A stretch of DNA of 64,000 bases, taken from assembly GCA_043228905.1 (NCBI GenBank), contig JBHGNT010000014.1, forward strand, positions 19,282,001 through 19,346,000, in the 5' to 3' direction. A program made the position numbers and the translations under genes. The DNA is from Azolla caroliniana (taxonomy: Eukaryota; Polypodiophyta). The notes beneath the pieces were generated by a model that saw only the letters and a program-made list of their open reading frames with translations, searched no databases and was not told the origin of the DNA. Positions 35,123 to 46,284 of this stretch are shown piece after piece; the stretch's first letter is position 1, and each line of letters starts with the position of its first letter.

Positions 35123-35208
35123 CATGGTTGTAACATACGTAGCATACCGTACGCATACAATACGTATACTACGTATTCTAAAAAATTTTATAAGCTCTTA
35201 GAATACGT
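35123..35208. mobile_element. DNA transposon K, left part (non-autonomous, hAT-like)
   Basis: It starts CATGGTTGTAACATAC, an imperfect inverted repeat of the right end (CATTGTTGTTAAAAAACA on the minus strand). The 8-bp type of target duplication suggests hAT. There is no coding capacity. It is split from its right part by Gypsy J, and total length without J is about 460 bp. Confidence 0.65.
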
Positions 35209-35488
35209 TGTTGTGAAGATTTTCGGCAATAGTGTGAAAATCCCATAAAACGTACGAAATCGAGTATGAATCACATAATACAATAATTGTGAAGATAACA
35301 TTTTAAATAAATTTAATATCTAAGTACAAAATGATGGAGGTTTCGAATGCACTTTATTACACGAGAAACGGACAACTAAATGTCAAGATATGAGGGTATA
35401 AAGTTTGTGAAAGGAAAAGAGAAAATTGTGAGATATCCCACATAGGCACGACAAATACGGCTCTCATCATATATAAGGTAGAGCAAAA

Positions 35489-36179
35489 TGTTGTGAACTC
35501 GACGTTCCTTATGTCCGACGCTCGGCCACAACCGAGATTCTTTACATACACAGAAAAACAGGTAACGAAACGCGACACAAAAGAGGAGAAATGATACACA
35601 GGAGGTATACGTGGAAAACCCCAAAATAGGGGAAAAAACCACGGCAGCCCACAAGCTGCAAACTGTCACTATGTAGGAATATACAACAGTGAGATCACTG
35701 AGGCAACGACCTCGTGCTCTCAGATCTTCGCCACAGGCGGCGGTTACAACAGAGGCAACGACCTCGTCTCTCTCTCTCTCTCCCTCTCTCTCTCTGTACA
35801 GTTACGCGCTCTGATTTCTTCTTGCACCAACAACGAAGAATGACAACTAGAATGACAACCGTAACTAAAAGTTTGCCCTAAGTCATATTTAAACTAATAT
35901 GACTTTTCGGCTATTTACAAATGTAGCCTCGATGGGCTCCATCCGGCTCTCCGCAGTCGGGTACTCCTCATCCGGTTCATACCGGGCCTACACCATCCGA
36001 CTCTCCGCAGTCGGGTTCTCCCCATCCGGTCATACCGGGCCTACACCATCCGACTCTCCGAAGTCGGGTTCTCCCCATCCGGTTCATACCGTTTCGGCCT
36101 CGGCCTGTCAGCCTCGGCCGAGTTTGTTTGTCGGCACTGTTCTTCTCCCTTCCCATCCGGAGGGACCTGTCTTCCAACA
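35489..36179 (-). mobile_element. Solo Copia-type LTR inside the 5' LTR of J
   Basis: 691 bp with TG..CA ends and perfect CAAAA duplications (35484-35488 and 36180-36184). The 3' LTR of J lacks it, showing the empty site. It is the same family as L1 at 30021-30647. On the plus strand it carries several repeats of a TCCGACTCTCCGCAGTCGGG type. Confidence 0.93.
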
Positions 36180-36406
36180 CAAAAGATATTATCTTTGTGT
36201 CTATGTGTGGAGCATAGAGAGTTCAAGGTAACTTGAATTAAGAGTGGAGGTGGGCTAGCTACTCGTAAAGGGTTTTGGCCAACCAAAACCGGACCGGCAT
36301 CCGGCGAGGCACCGGTAACCGACGACATCCGGTGGCAGCACCGGTATCCGGCGGCATCCGATGAACTGGCGTCCAGTGACTAGATAAATAAATATATAAA
36401 TATATA

Positions 36407-36486
36407 TGTTTACAAGGAGGGCAAGTAAGGATTCAAACCTTGCACCTCCAAGTTAGGAGTCAATTGGCTTACCATTAAGCCATGCT
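36407..36486 (-). other. tRNA-like module in the J LTR
   Basis: The minus strand reads TGGCTTAATGGTAAGCC (box A-like), then about 30 bases later GGTTTGAATCC (box B-like), followed by an AT-rich tail. The acceptor and anticodon stems do not fold cleanly, so this is not a functional tRNA gene. It is a tRNA-derived SINE head or a relic. The same module is in the 3' LTR at about 43338-43417. Confidence 0.5.
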
Positions 36487-36958
36487 ATTTAATTGAAATT
36501 ATATTTGTATCATTGTACTTTTACATGTAAATTCTCATACATGAGAGCTAAAATGAGTGACATGGTTATCATGCACCACATGTAATACATAAGCGCCAAA
36601 TGGCAAACATGCAATTTATGCATGTCTTGTACCCTCACATGCATCATATGCATGGGAGCATCTATAAAAGAAGGAAGGAGGAGGAGAAAAAACACGTTTT
36701 TTTTAATGAAAATTAAGAGGAAGAAATTCGTTAATCAAATTGATCGTGTAACTTGTTTCTTAAATCTAAAGTTAAAAGTTCAATCAATCTCTCTCAATCG
36801 TGTAATCTCAACTTCTCTCTTTCCCAATCTATCTTAAGTACTTTCTCGCTAAAGCTTGCGCCAAAACTTGTACCGATTTTGAATCCTTCTGGTCCAGAAC
36901 CCCGGCGGTTCCGCCTCACGATTCGCGCGTAGTGACGGATCTTCACAACATAATTAAG

Positions 36959-36977
36959 TGGTGAACCCGACGTGAAC
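36959..36977 (+). promoter_or_regulatory. Gypsy J primer-binding site (tRNA-Trp-like)
   Basis: TGGTGAACCCGACGTGAAC starts 8 nt after the LTR. It begins TGG, as a site complementary to a CCA tail must. From memory it matches the 3' end of plant tRNA-Trp; the tRNA identity is moderately certain. Confidence 0.6.
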
Positions 36978-37017
36978 GAGGTAGTAGGAAGGATCAAGTC
37001 GAGATTAATACTTGGAG

Positions 37018-38550
37018 ATGGCGTCCTCAAGCAACCAAGCAGGAGAGCTTGAAAGGATGATGCTAATCATCGAGCAAATGATGAGATCTCGGGACAACGA
37101 CGCGAGCGTGGAGAAGGCTGTCGATCGTGTCGTAGAGCTCGAGGGCCAATTCGATGGAAGGAACGTTACGAAGTTCCTTGATGCATATAGAAGGGAGATG
37201 AATCAGAGGGACGTGTCCGAGGCACGTCAAATCGCAAGCTTCAAGAGAGTTGTCGCCAACAACATCCAAAGACGCGTCATCGAGCTTCAAGAAGGTAAGC
37301 CAACATGGTCCGAGTTCGAGAAAACGATACTAGCGGAGTTCGTGACTGAAGACTCAACGAGGATGACTCGACATGCCCTGATGAAGTGGATAGAGACGAA
37401 GAATAAGAAGATGAGCGTCTCGAGGGTGTACGACGAATTCGACTAGATGTTTAGTCGTCTCCCCAATACGGACCAAGTGTTGCTTGAAGAGGACAAGACT
37501 TTGTACTTCTTGAAGGCCGTGGACATAAAGGATAGACGGGAGTTGGGGACTCTTCTCGAAGATGATACCCAAGCAAATGGGCTCGTAGCGGACTGGATCG
37601 CGGTGAAGCGGGCATGCAATAGGCTCGACAAGCGTCGCCAATGGGTTGATGACACTGACTTGACGGGATCGACTACCACGGAGAAAGCAAGACCGCCGAA
37701 AGTAGCTGAGCCGCCAAGACAAAGTAACGTGGAAGAAAAGAAGATTGACGACGACATCATTGAAGAGCTAGCGAAGAAGTTCGAGAAGGTCACGCTAGCC
37801 AACATGAATCGTCGGGGCCCTAAAGGAAAAGAACCCTTTAGATGCGTGTGGTGCGATAGCATGGACCACATGAGAAGGGATTGTGCGAGCCTTCGAGAGG
37901 CGATTCGACAAAATATCGTATACATAGAGGACAACATGATCTGCTCAAGCGAGACTAGAAGACAGCTACGGGTGAATTTCGGAAGAGGAGGAATGAAGAA
38001 ATCTATGGAGGATGCCGATGCGACTCATGTGGATGCGATGCACTATGCTGCGTCGGCCGGAATAAGAGTCGGGAAAGACAAGACTGAAGCTGCTAGAGCA
38101 GGAGCAAAGTTTTGGACTTCCGTTCTCGAATATGAGAAGAAGGGAAAAGTCACATCGAACGAGGTAGACCTTGCGGACCGAAGCGTGCAAAGCATAACTG
38201 GGTGGTCGGATCCGGTGGACGACAACACCATACTCGCAGAGGTGATGTGCGACAACCACGAGGTGTTCGTCGAAGAAAAGAGAAAGAGAATAGAAGAGCA
38301 AGGCCCATCAAAAAGACATGAAACAAGGAACGCGAAAAAGAAGGATGATACGGAGACGAGTCAACCTTTACAAACGGAGGAACGAGAATCAAGCCGAAAA
38401 GGGGAGCCGAGCATACGAGTTGAAGAAACGGTTCGGCCCGTGAAGGTTGGTGTCGAAGACCCCGCTCGGAGGACAAGGACTATACCTACCTATAAGCTAA
38501 GGTCAGACATAGAGCAGACGACGGACCTAAAGAAGATTCTCGAAGAATGA
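37018..38550 (+). pseudogene. Gypsy J: gag
   Basis: It starts at the ATG at 37018 (MASSSNQAGELERMM). An acidic capsid-like region contains RVVELEGQFDGRNVTKFLDA and later PTWSEFEKTILAEF. A single in-frame TAG at 37444-37446 is followed by the rest, including the CCHC knuckle CVWCDSMDHMRRDC. It ends at a TGA at 38548. Total length is about 510 codons including the readthrough position. Frame and length otherwise look intact. Confidence 0.82.
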
Positions 38551-39290
38551 GTTCTTGATAGCCACGTAACTTTGTCCTTGAGGGAATTGCTTGGCATTAC
38601 GAAGAAGGAGTTCCATGACACGATCGTGGACCTTGTAAAGAGAAAGAGACAACAATCGGACGAGGAAGAAGAGAAGCCGCAAAAAGCAAAAACGAATGCC
38701 ATAACGATGGCAAGAGACGAAATCGATGAAGATATGGTGGAAAGCCACTACACTCGACCTCATTGGGCACGAGCGACAACGGAGATGCCGGTGAAGATCG
38801 GGGAGAAGAAAGAGACCGTGGTAGCCTTGATCGACCACGGCTCGGAGATCAACCTCATGTCAACCGACTTCTACAAAAAAGGAAGATGGCCAATCAATAC
38901 AAACCACGGATGGAAGTTTCGCGCGGCAACAAAGTCTACGGAGGATTTGTACGGAGCTTGTCCCAATGTCAAAGTCACGATCGGGGATGTGGAGATGGAT
39001 CAACACTTCTTCGTACAAGAATCGGCGTCGCATCCTGTCATCCTAGGGCAACCTTATATCACATCATCTCGGATGGAGACCAAAGTGTTTGATAATGGAG
39101 CAGCCTTCGCACGAATAAAGAGTCTTGACAACCAAAGATCGGTCCAATTCCTAACGGTGCGAGCCAATCATGAAAGGAATCGAGATAGTCTCGGAGGCGA
39201 ATCCTCGGATTTTTAGAGCGGACTATTGAAGCATGGGGCACAAATAGTCCGAGCAATCACAAGACCCCACAAGAAAGAAGAGTGCGTGGA
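38551..39290 (+). pseudogene. Gypsy J: aspartic protease region
   Basis: It is in the same frame as gag. The core is VVALIDHGSEINLMSTDFY, with ALIDHGS where retropepsins have D-[TS]-G, so the second active-site residue is His. The flap and C-terminal part follow (VTIGDVEMDQHFFVQ, VILGQPYITSSRME). A TAG at 39214-39216 and a frame change before 39340 separate it from RT. Confidence 0.75.
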
Positions 39291-41915
39291 TTGCGAGGAG
39301 AAGCAACATGTGTCACACCTAGTGGCGCATGTAAACTAGTACTACCCGACAAGAAGCACAAGCACCGGATACAAGAATTCGAGAAGATGCTGAAAGAAGA
39401 GAACATAATAGAAGAAGGAGAGTTCGTGACTCCTATTATGGAAGAAGCCTCATTTAACGACACCATCGGCGAAATCGAGGACATCGTGGACTTGAGTTAT
39501 CTTCACAACCAACGCGTGATTTCGGTTAACTCCGTCAACATGTACGCTATCATCGATGAATACCGTCGTGGCATCTTGATGAAGGAAGCTGACATCAACA
39601 CGAAATATAAAACGGTGGATAAGAAGATCAAGCCAGTTGCGGTTCCGCTACCGGAAGATAGTTGGCAAAAGATGAAGGAAGTCACTAACGATCCAAGCTT
39701 AAGAGATCCAAAGAAGATAGGTCATATCTTCACCAAAGAGACGAAGGGGAAGCTACGAGTTGGAAAGGAGGATTTCCTTCTCCCTAAAGAGGAGCGAATG
39801 TTTCGCGATATGCTTGAGAGACATGGGAAGGCTTTCGTATTCTTCCCACGAGAAATCGGATGCGCCGACCCAAAGGTTATAGAGCCGATGGTGATCTTCA
39901 CGGTGCCTCATGTGCCTTGGAATTTGAAACCAATACCGGTTCCGAGAGCACACCTTCCGAAGCTGATCAAGCTCTTAAAGGAGAAGGTGAGTATGGGAAT
40001 TCTAGAACCGTCGAATGCTCCTTATTCCAATAGGTGGTTCACGGTGCCGAAGAAGAATGGATCATTGCGATTCATCCAAGATCTTCAACCCGTCAACAAG
40101 GTGACAATTCGAAATGCCGGAATCGGTCTGAGCGTGGACGAATTTGTCGAAGCGTTTGCGGGCCGGTCCATCTACTCCATTGGCGATCTCTACTCCGGAT
40201 ATGACCAATTCCAATTGGCGATCGACAGTCGGGACATTACAACCATGAGGACTCCAATCGGGCTTGTGCGGATGTGTACCTTACCCCAAGGCGCAACGAA
40301 CTCGGTGGCTCATATGGTGAATGCCATGAATAAAGTCTTGAAGGATTGCATTCCGGACATCACGATGCCATTCTTGGATGATATTCCGATAAAAGGATGT
40401 TCGGATGAGGAGAAAGATGAATCGAAAGATAAGGAAGGTTGTAGAAAGTTCGTTGCGGATCATATGAAAAATTGTGAGAAGGTGCTTCAAAGGCTCGAAG
40501 ATGCGAATTTGACATTTTCGGTAGAAAAATCCGCATTCGGGCAACCAGAGATCTTGGTGGTAGGTCACTTGTGTGGAGCATACGGCCGGAAGCCCTCGCC
40601 ATCCAAAGTGAACGCAATCCAAGACATGAAAGAAGAATGCGAAAACCAAACGGAGGTTCGAAGGTTCCTTGGAGCGTGCACGTTTTATCATATATGGATT
40701 CCTCACTACGCTCATGTCGCCGAACCGTTATATGGACTACTAAAGAAAAGAATGAAGTTCGAATGGCGAGATGAGCACACAAATGCGATGCGAAGATTAA
40801 AGAAACTGCTTCTTGAAGCTCCGGCACTAAGGAAGGCCGACTATGCCGAAGGAAAACCAATTTACGTGACCGTAGATACGAGCCCAACCGGAATCGGGTG
40901 GGTCATCAATCAAGAAGGTGAAGATAATGCGCGATATGCCGTCCGGTTCGGAGCAAAGGTTCTCAGCGAACGGCAACAAAGATATGCCCAAGTCAAGCGG
41001 GAACTTTGGGGTATTGTGTCGGTAGTGAAGATGGACAAAGATTACCTGATCGGGTCAGAAGTGATAATAGAGACAGATTGTCTCCCAATTCTCGGAATGG
41101 TCTCGGGATGTGCGACCCCAGATCTTGCTATGCTAAGGTGGATCGCCTACATCAAGTCTTTAAACCCAGAGATCCGTCACATTGCAGGGAAGAAGAACGC
41201 CATGGCTGACATGCTGTCGAGGGCAAGATTTTCAAACGGAAGTAACATGGTTTCGGAAGATGAAGATGTCGCCCTCGACTTCTTCAAGATGGCTCGATTG
41301 TCAGCGGAAGACCAGGACACACAAACCCTCCACGCCTTCAACGAGAACGAGTACGAAGGAGAGTGGTTACTCATCGGTAGATTCCTAAGAACATTGACGA
41401 CAGATGCTTCGTTGACAAAGGAGGAGGCCCTACGAATCCGAAAGAAAGCTTACCGATACTTCTTGAAGGGAGGATTCCTTTGGCGACATCCAAAAAGAAG
41501 GACAGGAATACCACGTCGAGTGGTGGTAAAGAAAGAAGAGCAAGAGACGCTGATGACCGAATTCCACGAGAGTGCTTGGGCAGGTCATAGAGGAACATGG
41601 GCGACATTCGAAAAGTTGAAGGACAAGTACTGGTGGCCAAGCATGTACAAAGATGTACTCCATTTCGTGTCCACATGCGAAACTTGCCAAATATATTCAA
41701 ATATACGTCATCGTGATGAGTTAAAGCCGACATACCCACTCACCATACACTTGAAATGGATGGTGGATCTGGTCTCGATGCCAATGGGAGTGGGACAAAT
41801 GAAGTACTTAGCGCTGGCAAGGGAAGACTTGACAAATCAAGTGGAAGGACGAGCCTTGACAAATAAGACGACTTCAGCCGTTTGCAAATTTGTAATTGAA
41901 GATGTTGTTTGCTGA
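39282..41915 (+). pseudogene. Gypsy J: RT, RNase H and N-terminal integrase
   Basis: An 877-codon open frame. RT motifs are VPKKNGSLRFIQDLQPVNK, GDLYSGYDQFQL and TLPQGATNSV, with the catalytic box TMPFLDDIPIKG (FLDD rather than the usual Y/F-x-DD). RNase H has YVTVDTSPTGIGWV, VKRELWGIV and IETDCLPILGM. The integrase starts with the H2C2 module (HRGTWATFEKLKDKYWWP, TCETCQ) and the core Asp in LKWMVDLVSM. The frame ends at a TGA where element M has an Arg codon. The apparent start is only where the frame opens. Confidence 0.88.
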
Positions 41916-42701
41916 TATGGATGTGTAGGGAAGATAGTGGCCGACTGAGGGGAGTTGGACGCGCACGAAGCGACGGAGCTCTTCGATAGACTAGGCGTGA
42001 AGCTCTCCCTCACGACTGCCTACAATCTGGAAGCAAATGGGAAGATCGAGCGAGGGCATGGACCTATCGTTAAAGCCATCGAACGGGCATGCAACGGTCG
42101 AGTCGGGAATTGGCCACGACTATTACCCTATGCCTTGTGGGCTGATAGAACGACACATAGCTCGGTGACAGGGTATATGCCGATGGAGCTTATGTATGGA
42201 CAAAAGCCGATTATGCCCATCGAAAGGACGATCGCCTCATGGGTAGCGATACCGTGGGAGAATGAGATGAGCCGAGAAGAGTTATTAGCGGTGCGGATAA
42301 GGCAACTTGAAACAAGACCTGAAGATTTAGAAAAAGCGTGAAAGATGATGAAGGCAGCCGGAGTAAAGAACAAGGTTCGGTTCGACAACACGCATCGACT
42401 TCGTCCCAAGAAGATTGAAGAAGGGGATTGGGTTTTGGTTTACGACAGCACCCTTGACAATCAACACAGTACAACAAGGAAGTTCGCAAGAAGATGGTTC
42501 GGGCCGTATGTGGTGACAAGTGCCAACGATAATGCCACATACCACCTTGCAGAACTAGACGGATCACGGTTGGTCGTACCCATTGCGGGAAAAAGAGTAA
42601 AGATTTTCAAGAAAAGACAAGACAAGGATCCTGACCTCGATTACCTCGACGATGAACATAATAGGCCGGATGAAAATGAAGACATGGAGGAATCTAATTG
42701 A
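41916..42701 (+). pseudogene. Gypsy J: C-terminal integrase
   Basis: It contains VAD-stop-GELD (second Asp, then a TGA for Arg), EANGKIERGHG (the Glu), YGQKPIMPIERTI, a further TGA, then KKIEEGDWVLVYDS and the GPY module RRWFGPYVVTSANDNATYHL. It ends in an acidic tail. No chromodomain was recognised. Confidence 0.85.
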
Positions 42702-42773
42702 TCATCGTAGCCGAAATCTCACTTTCTCTCTTCTTGGCACGTACCGGAGGACGTGCGGTTTGGTGGGGGTGGA

Positions 42774-43879
42774 TGTCGTGAAGATTTTCGGCAATAGTGT
42801 GAAAATCCCATAAAACGTACGAAATCGAGTATGAATCACATAATACAATAATTGTGAAGATAACATTTTAAATAAATTTAATATCTAAGTACAAAATGAT
42901 AGAGGTTTCGAATGCACTTTATTACACGAGAAACGGACAACTAAATGTCAAGATATGAGGGTATAAAGTTTGTGAAAGGAAAAGAGAAAATTGTGAGATA
43001 TCCCACATAGGCACGACAAATACGACTCTCATCATATATAAGGTAGAGCAAAAGAAATTATCTTTGTGTCTATGTGTGGAGCATAGAGAGTTCAAGGTAA
43101 CTTGAACTAAGAGTGGAGGTGGGCTAGCTACTCGTAAAGGGTTTTGGCCAACCAAAACCGGACCGGCATCCGGCGGCAATTCGGCATCCGGCGAGGCACC
43201 GGTAACCGACGGCATCCGGCGACGGCATCCTGTATCCCGCGGCAACCGGCGACGGCATCCAGCGAGGCACCGGTAACTGACGGCATCCGACGAATCGGCG
43301 TCCGGTGACTAGATAAATAAATATATAAATATATATGTTTACAAGGAGGGCAAGTAAGGATTCAAACCTTGCACCTCCAAGTTAGGAGTCAATTGGCTTA
43401 CCATTAAGCCATGCTATTTAGTTGAAATTATATTTGTATCATTGTACTTTTACATGTAAATTCTCATACATGAGAGCTAAAATGAGTGACATGGTTATCA
43501 TGCACCACATGTAATACATAAGCGCCAAATGGCAAACATGCAATTTATGCATGTCTTGTACCCTCACATGCATCATATGCATGGGAGCATCTATAAAAGA
43601 AGGAAGGAGGAGGAGAAAAAACACGTTTTTTTTAATGAAAATTAAGAGGAAGAAATTCGTTAATCAAATTTATCGTGTAACTTGTTTCTTAAATCTAAAG
43701 TTAAAAGTTCAATCAATCTCTCTCAATCGTGTAATCTCAACTTCTCTCTTTCCCAATCTATCTTAAGTACTTTCTCGCTAAAGCTTGCGCCAAAACTTGT
43801 ACCGATTTTGAATCCTTCCGGTCCAGAACCCCGACGGTTCCGCCTCACGATCCGCGCGTAGTGACGGATCTTCACGACA
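42774..43879 (+). mobile_element. Gypsy J: 3' LTR
   Basis: It starts TGTCGTGAAG after GGTTTGGTGGGGGTGGA and ends CTTCACGACA. It has extra copies of a GGCATCCGGCGA-type short repeat relative to the 5' LTR (about 43160-43300). It contains the tRNA-like module at about 43338-43417. Confidence 0.93.
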
Positions 43880-44251
43880 ACGTATTTAAAGGTAAAATAC
43901 GTTGAATACATTGAGTACGTTTTGAATATGTTGAATAGGTTGTTGAATATGTTGAATACATCAAATACTTGAGCACCATTGATGTTGAATGCAAAGATAC
44001 TTGGAATTTGAATACTATATAGTAAATACCAATTATCTTTATTGCCCATGGATAGATAAATGGTGTTTCAATATTTACATAATTATTTTCTTTTTCTCTG
44101 CTAAAAAAACCCTAGAAATTTAATTTTTAAATTATTTACAAATTTAGGTTTAGAAAAAATGACCGTTCCAAAAGGTTGAATACGTTTAGAATACGTGTGG
44201 GTATTCTAAAATGTACTCTATCTATAAAGTATGTGTTTTTTAACAACAATG
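43880..44251. mobile_element. DNA transposon K, right part
   Basis: AT-rich, with many GAATACGTT-like motifs, ending ..TAACAACAATG, the inverted complement of the left end. It is followed by CCTCACAG. No ORF. Confidence 0.65.
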
Positions 44252-44668
44252 CCTCACAGTGGTCATTTTTGCCACCGGGGCAAAAGTTTCCTCATAGTTT
44301 ATGCCATGGGTTTGAGCATACCCTTTGGCGACTAGCCGAGCCTTGAACCGATTGACCGTGCCATCTGAATTATACCTTATCTTGAACACCCAACGACAAC
44401 CAATCAACTTTTTCTTGATTTCAGAGGATGGGACTAAATCCCAAGTATCGTTGTCAAACAATGCGCGCATCTCCTCCCTCATTGCCTCGATCCACCGGGG
44501 ATCTTGGGCAACTTCTTTGTAAGGCTCAAGTTCTTGGTCTGCTGCGACCTTCATCATGAATGCATAGTGGTGGGCCATGTACTCATTGTACTCAAACCTA
44601 ACTATCGGGTTCTTTTGTTGGTTTGATTGACGGAGTTTTCCTTTGGTCACCTCTGGGGCCTTCTTCAT
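44252..44668 (-). pseudogene. Copia H: N-terminal RT and linker end
   Basis: The minus strand reads [61 protein letters not shown] and [21 protein letters not shown], ending in TTVR at the K insertion. It is open throughout and well preserved. Confidence 0.88.
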
Positions 44669-44710
44669 TTCATACTTGTTGGGACCAATCGAGGTGAATG
44701 ATCTAAGTCT

Positions 44711-45382
44711 TCACCAGATGTCAGATCTTTGGCCTCTTGCCCTTTTCTTCTTTCTACGGGTGTAACTCCAAGGTGACAACACATCAGAGGTTTCTTCATG
44801 TTGTGCAAGACTCTGATTGTTGGATGACACCTCAGGTCCAGTCCACTGGAGTGTGGGCAAACTCTCTGTTGGTTCTCCACCCATAATGGTCGTTAGCATC
44901 TCTTCTTCTTCACTCAAAGAATCTGCTCCAGATCTGCTTGTTTCGAGCACGGCGGAGGTCACTGATGTTGGGCCATACCATGATGTCACCTCATCAAATA
45001 CCACATCTCGGCTTACTCGTGACCGTTGAGTGATGGGGTTAAAACACTTATAACCCTTTTGCTCAAGTGAGTAACCGACGAGGATCATCTTCTCCGATTT
45101 TGGGTCAAGCTTTCTCCGCTTCTCATCGGGGACATGCACAAATGCAATGTTGCCAAAAACCTTCAAGTGTGAAAGGTCTAGCTTTGTCCCAAAATACTTC
45201 TCGTGAGGGGTGATGTCATGGACACCCTCGGTCATGCACCTATTGATGAGATACACAGCCGTAACTACTGCCTCTGCCCAATAGATCTTGGGCATGTTCT
45301 TCTCATGCAGCATGGTGCAGACCATCTCATGAATTGTGCGATTCTTCCACTCAGCAACACCGTTTTGCTGTGGTACTGGCAA
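44711..45382 (-). pseudogene. Copia H: C-terminal integrase and linker
   Basis: It starts at QQNGVAEWKNRTI (the catalytic Glu region), then MPKIYWAEAVVTAVYLINR, SHLKVFGNIAFVHVPDEKRR and GYSLEQKGYKCFNP. A Ser/Glu-rich linker follows. A one-base frame change separates it from the integrase core. Confidence 0.85.
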
Positions 45383-45468
45383 GAGAATTCCCGGCGAATC
45401 CCCTTCTCTTCTAGAAAGGCCTTGAACTCGGTTGAGAAGTATTCTCGGCCGCCATCAGACCGTAAGCA

Positions 45469-46275
45469 TCAAATCTTGTGATTCATCTCATTTTCCACGC
45501 GATTCTTTAACTTGAGAAAGTGGGAGAAGACCTCACTTCTCAACTTCATCGGGCATATCCAGGTATGCCGTGAATAGTCATCAATGAAGGTAACGAAGTA
45601 CCTACACCCACCGATTGTCGTTGTTTGAGTTGGGCCCCATACATCTGAGTGGATGACGTCCAAAAAGCCTTTACTCACATTTCTTTCTCTTAGGAATGGA
45701 TGCCTATGTTGCTTGCCTAGTTGGCATGCATCACATACATTATCAAGATGTTTCGAAGTAAATCGTGGCAATCCGTGCACAACCCCTTTTGTTTGCATTG
45801 ATCGCAGTTTACCGAGGTTTACATGGCCAACCCTTTTGTGCCACAACTCAATATCAGACTCAGCCTTGAGTCCCTTTGCATACGTTGTTGTGTTCACCTC
45901 AGTCGCATCAAGAATAAACATGCGACCTTCTCTTCTTGCATGAGCGATAAGTTGGCCCTTATTGTCGATGAAGCAACCTTCGTAGTTGAATCGTACTTGC
46001 ATTCCTTGTTCGACAATTTGGCCAACCGAGACCAAATTCTTTGTGATTGTCGGCACATGGAGTACATCCTTCATGTAGCCCTTGTTGTCGTGATTATTAA
46101 GGGCCACATCTCCAATTTGCTCAATCATGTGTGTGGAGTCATCACCGGTCTCCACCACGCTATGTCTCTCAGGTTCCCTCAAATTCATGAACCATTCTTG
46201 ATGACTTGTCATGTGATTTGAGGCACCTGAGTCCACGAACCATACATCATCAGATTGGGAAACACCTGTTATCAT
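45469..46275 (-). pseudogene. Copia H: protease and integrase core
   Basis: One open frame of 268 codons. The protease has DDVWFVDSGASNHMTSHQEW, then VLHVPTITKNLVSVGQ, ELWHKRVGHVNLGKL, CDACQLGKQ (intact CxxC) and HSDVWGPTQ with FIDDYSRHTWICPM. Confidence 0.88.
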
Positions 46276-46284
46276 GCTATTCGC

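Larger units (their letters stand above)
35209..36950 (+). mobile_element. Gypsy J: 5' LTR (contains a solo Copia LTR)
   Basis: It starts TGTTGTGAAG and ends CTTCACAACA. Apart from the insert at 35489-36184 it is almost identical to the 3' LTR at 42774-43879. It holds a TATA-like box (TCTATAAAAG, 36661-36670). Next to J lie ACGT (35205-35208) and ACGT (43880-43883). Confidence 0.93.
35209..43879 (+). mobile_element. Gypsy J: nearly full-length Ty3/Gypsy element
   Basis: LTRs, PBS, gag with zinc knuckle, protease, RT, RNase H, integrase and a polypurine tract (GGTTTGGTGGGGGTGGA) appear in Ty3/Gypsy order. LTR similarity indicates a fairly recent insertion, yet about five in-frame stops and one frame change interrupt the coding region. 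The closest relative in the window is M; G is older. Confidence 0.93.

Noticed and set aside
36407-36486. A functional tRNA gene
   Set aside because: Box motifs are present but the acceptor and anticodon arms do not pair well; kept only as a tRNA-like module.
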